Assembly: GCA_046349875.1 (NCBI GenBank)
Contig: JAXMBN010000051.1
Span: 1 to 35,715, forward strand
Length of the DNA stretch: 35,715 nt
Direction: 5' to 3'
Origin: JAXMBN01 sp046349875
GTDB lineage: Bacteria; Planctomycetota; Planctomycetia; Pirellulales; Pirellulaceae
Position 1 is the first letter of the stretch, and each line of letters starts with the position of its first letter. The translations under genes and the position numbers were made by a program. This document shows, one piece after another, positions 34,127-35,715 of this stretch. Below the pieces are notes generated by a model that saw only the letters and a list, made by a program, of their open reading frames with translations, was not told the origin of the DNA and searched no databases.

Positions 34127-35715
34127 TTGAGAAATTTTTCTATTGCCTTTCACTGCAAGTGGATTGCAGGAATTTGGTTCTTGATGGCATCGCTTGCCAT
34201 GAGCCAAACGCCCGTGATCACGCTGCAAACAACGATCCCGTCTGGCGCATCGGCCGTTCAAACGACGACGCTTCGCTTGGTAGGTGCGCATCTCGATGAA
34301 GCGGATCGCCTAACCTTTTCCCACCCTGGCATTCATGCGGAAGTTTTGGTTGATAAGGCACCCATTCCTGAATTGGCTGATCGTGTTCGCTATGGTGAAT
34401 TTCGAATCACCGTCGATCCCGAGGTCGTCCCCGGTGTTTACGAAGTGTGGGCTCATGGACGCATGGGTGTTTCCAATTCGCGTCCCCTTTTGATCACTCA
34501 TTTGCCGTTGGAATCGATCCGCGGTGGCGCAACGAGCCAATCGGCCGTCGCGATTCAATCGATGCGATGGTATCACAGTACGTTTCGAGGTAAGGAACTC
34601 GACTTCTATCGCCTGCCGGTCACTCAAGGCACGAAGTATCGATTTGCTTGCTGTTGTGGTGGCCTTGATTCGAAAGCGATTCCCCAAATCACCTTGCGAG
34701 ACGATACGGGCCGTATCTTGTTTCGGGGACGTGAACTCCAACGGAACGGCGTCGAGTTTGAATGGACTGCGGAAGCCAACGGTGAGGTGACTTTTGAATG
34801 CAAAGAGTTTCTCTACCGAGGCGGTGAAGATTATCCCTATGCATTCATGATCGCTCCTCTTCCCGATACCACGGAACCATGCCAAGCACTTCGAAGTGTG
34901 GCACTAGTGGGAATCGATGAGAGTGTTCTAGCCAAAGCCATTGAAGATCCAAACCCATCGAGCAAAATCGAATTGCCCTATTTTGGCAAAGGCACTTGGT
35001 CCGGTCCTGGGGTACCTCGAGAGTTTTTCTTTCACGCCAATAAAGATCAAACGTTGGCGATCGATGTGCTTTCGAATGCGATGGGGCAAACGACCGATCC
35101 TCGCTGTATCCTGGAGCAAATCCAGCCTCAAGCCGATGGAAGCCCCAAGTTTCAAAGGATCGTCGTCTTCGATGATCGACCGAATGTGGGTGCTCCAGCG
35201 ATGGGACTAGGTGTTCGCGATCCCAAAGGCATCGTGAAGATTCCAGCCGATGGCGACTATCGATTAACGCTGATCGATCAACAGTCCGAATCGGCATCGA
35301 ACTCCAGCAAGCGCTTTTGGCTTTCGATTCGCGCAGCCGAACCCTCCTGGGAAGCATTCGCCTATTTCCCCAATCCCACGAACACTCCACCCCAATCGCG
35401 AGCATTAGGGACGATGCTCTCCAAGCAAGGTACGATCTCGCTGCATGTGGTTGTCCGCCGAGATGAAGGCTTCGATGGTCCCATGCAAATTCACGTGACC
35501 AATCCTCCACCTGGTGTGCGATGCCACGAGTTGCACTTGGCATCGGGGCAATCCGAAGGAGAACTCATCCTGACTTCGGTGAACCCTCAAGAATCGTGGA
35601 GCGGTAGCATTTCCTTAGTGGCCAAGGCTGAGATAGGAGGAAAGGCGATAGAGAAGCCGGTGGCTTATGCGTGTTGGGCTCGAGACGCATCGGCCGAGCT
35701 GGGAGTACCATTCGG
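34127..35715 (+). CDS. Secreted PPC-like β-sandwich protein, C-terminus cut by the window edge
   Basis: The frame is open from the end of the preceding gene to the window edge (529 codons from TTG 34127). The start is uncertain: TTG 34127 gives a good signal peptide (RNFSIAFHCKWIAGIWFLMA, ending MASLAMSQT), whereas the first ATG (34184) would leave only a very short one; neither has a clear ribosome binding site. After the leader, an IPT/Ig-like segment (LRLVGAHLDEADRLTFSHPG; VVPGVYEVWAHGRMGVSNSR) is followed by two PPC-like β-sandwiches (FRGKELDFYRLPVTQGTKYR; GRELQRNGVEFEWTAE; KGIVKIPADGDYRLTLIDQQ). An unusual CCC run lies in RFACCCGGLDSK. Such proteins commonly close DUF1501–DUF1549 operons in planctomycetes, and are thought to be extracellular. 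No catalytic motif is seen in the visible part. Confidence 0.8.
   Translation, partial: MRNFSIAFHCKWIAGIWFLMASLAMSQTPVITLQTTIPSGASAVQTTTLRLVGAHLDEADRLTFSHPGIHAEVLVDKAPIPELADRVRYGEFRITVDPEVVPGVYEVWAHGRMGVSNSRPLLITHLPLESIRGGATSQSAVAIQSMRWYHSTFRGKELDFYRLPVTQGTKYRFACCCGGLDSKAIPQITLRDDTGRILFRGRELQRNGVEFEWTAEANGEVTFECKEFLYRGGEDYPYAFMIAPLPDTTEPCQALRSVALVGIDESVLAKAIEDPNPSSKIELPYFGKGTWSGPGVPREFFFHANKDQTLAIDVLSNAMGQTTDPRCILEQIQPQADGSPKFQRIVVFDDRPNVGAPAMGLGVRDPKGIVKIPADGDYRLTLIDQQSESASNSSKRFWLSIRAAEPSWEAFAYFPNPTNTPPQSRALGTMLSKQGTISLHVVVRRDEGFDGPMQIHVTNPPPGVRCHELHLASGQSEGELILTSVNPQESWSGSISLVAKAEIGGKAIEKPVAYACWARDASAELGVPF

Noticed and set aside
1..35715. CRISPR arrays, tRNA or rRNA genes, prophage or known defence genes
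   Set aside because: No regularly spaced repeats, cloverleaf, rRNA motifs or recognised defence or phage proteins were seen.

Overview
This 35.7-kb window looks like a chromosomal segment of a planctomycete, most likely of the Pirellulales. This is inferred from family content alone: DUF1501, DUF1549/DUF1553, DUF1587–DUF1585 and DUF1552 proteins, a ThuA/PVC-type haem-binding protein and a planctomycete-style REP-associated transposase. No rRNA, tRNA or CRISPR array was seen. Both window edges cut genes: nadE at the left (minus strand) and a secreted PPC-like protein at the right (plus strand).

Layout. 1–2535 carries two metabolic genes on the minus strand: glutamine-dependent NAD synthetase and a pterin-4a-carbinolamine dehydratase. 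2778–12291 holds two secreted cytochrome/Tat gene pairs with a third DUF1501 gene between them: DUF1587–1585 + DUF1552; a convergent DUF1501 on the minus strand; then DUF1549/1553 + DUF1501. 12305–13930 is a mobile element: an IS200-like (HUH/Y1) REP-associated transposase bounded by nested inverted REP-like repeats, its C-terminal third cut off by a stop codon and decaying. 13933–15282 holds two small cytoplasmic genes (DUF6348-like, DUF4303-like). 15511–22800 is a carbohydrate-type locus: a 1512-residue ThuA/PVC-haem/HEAT/cytochrome c protein with a strong terminator, a Gfo/Idh/MocA oxidoreductase broken by about seven frameshifts, and a divergent XylR-like AraC regulator. 22976–26720 holds a conserved secreted protein, a MalK-like ABC ATPase pseudogene, a DUF1844 gene and a DUF1080 (3-keto-disaccharide hydrolase-like) gene whose signal peptide is out of frame with its body, followed by a clear terminator. 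26841–30013 has glgC divergent from an M20 deacetylase fused to a GNAT domain resembling N-acetylglutamate synthase. 30210–35715 is a third cytochrome/Tat cluster: DUF1501, DUF1549/1553 with Ig-like repeats, and the truncated PPC-like protein.

How it works together (inference). The secreted c-type haem proteins plus Tat-exported DUF1501/DUF1552 proteins form repeated modules acting outside the cytoplasm. The ThuA-haem, Gfo/Idh and DUF1080 genes with the XylR-like regulator would fit oxidation and cleavage of sugars through 3-keto intermediates, but the oxidoreductase and the ABC ATPase are clearly non-functional as written. The most distinctive single gene is the deacetylase–acetyltransferase fusion, which would join the first and fifth steps of linear arginine synthesis in one chain.
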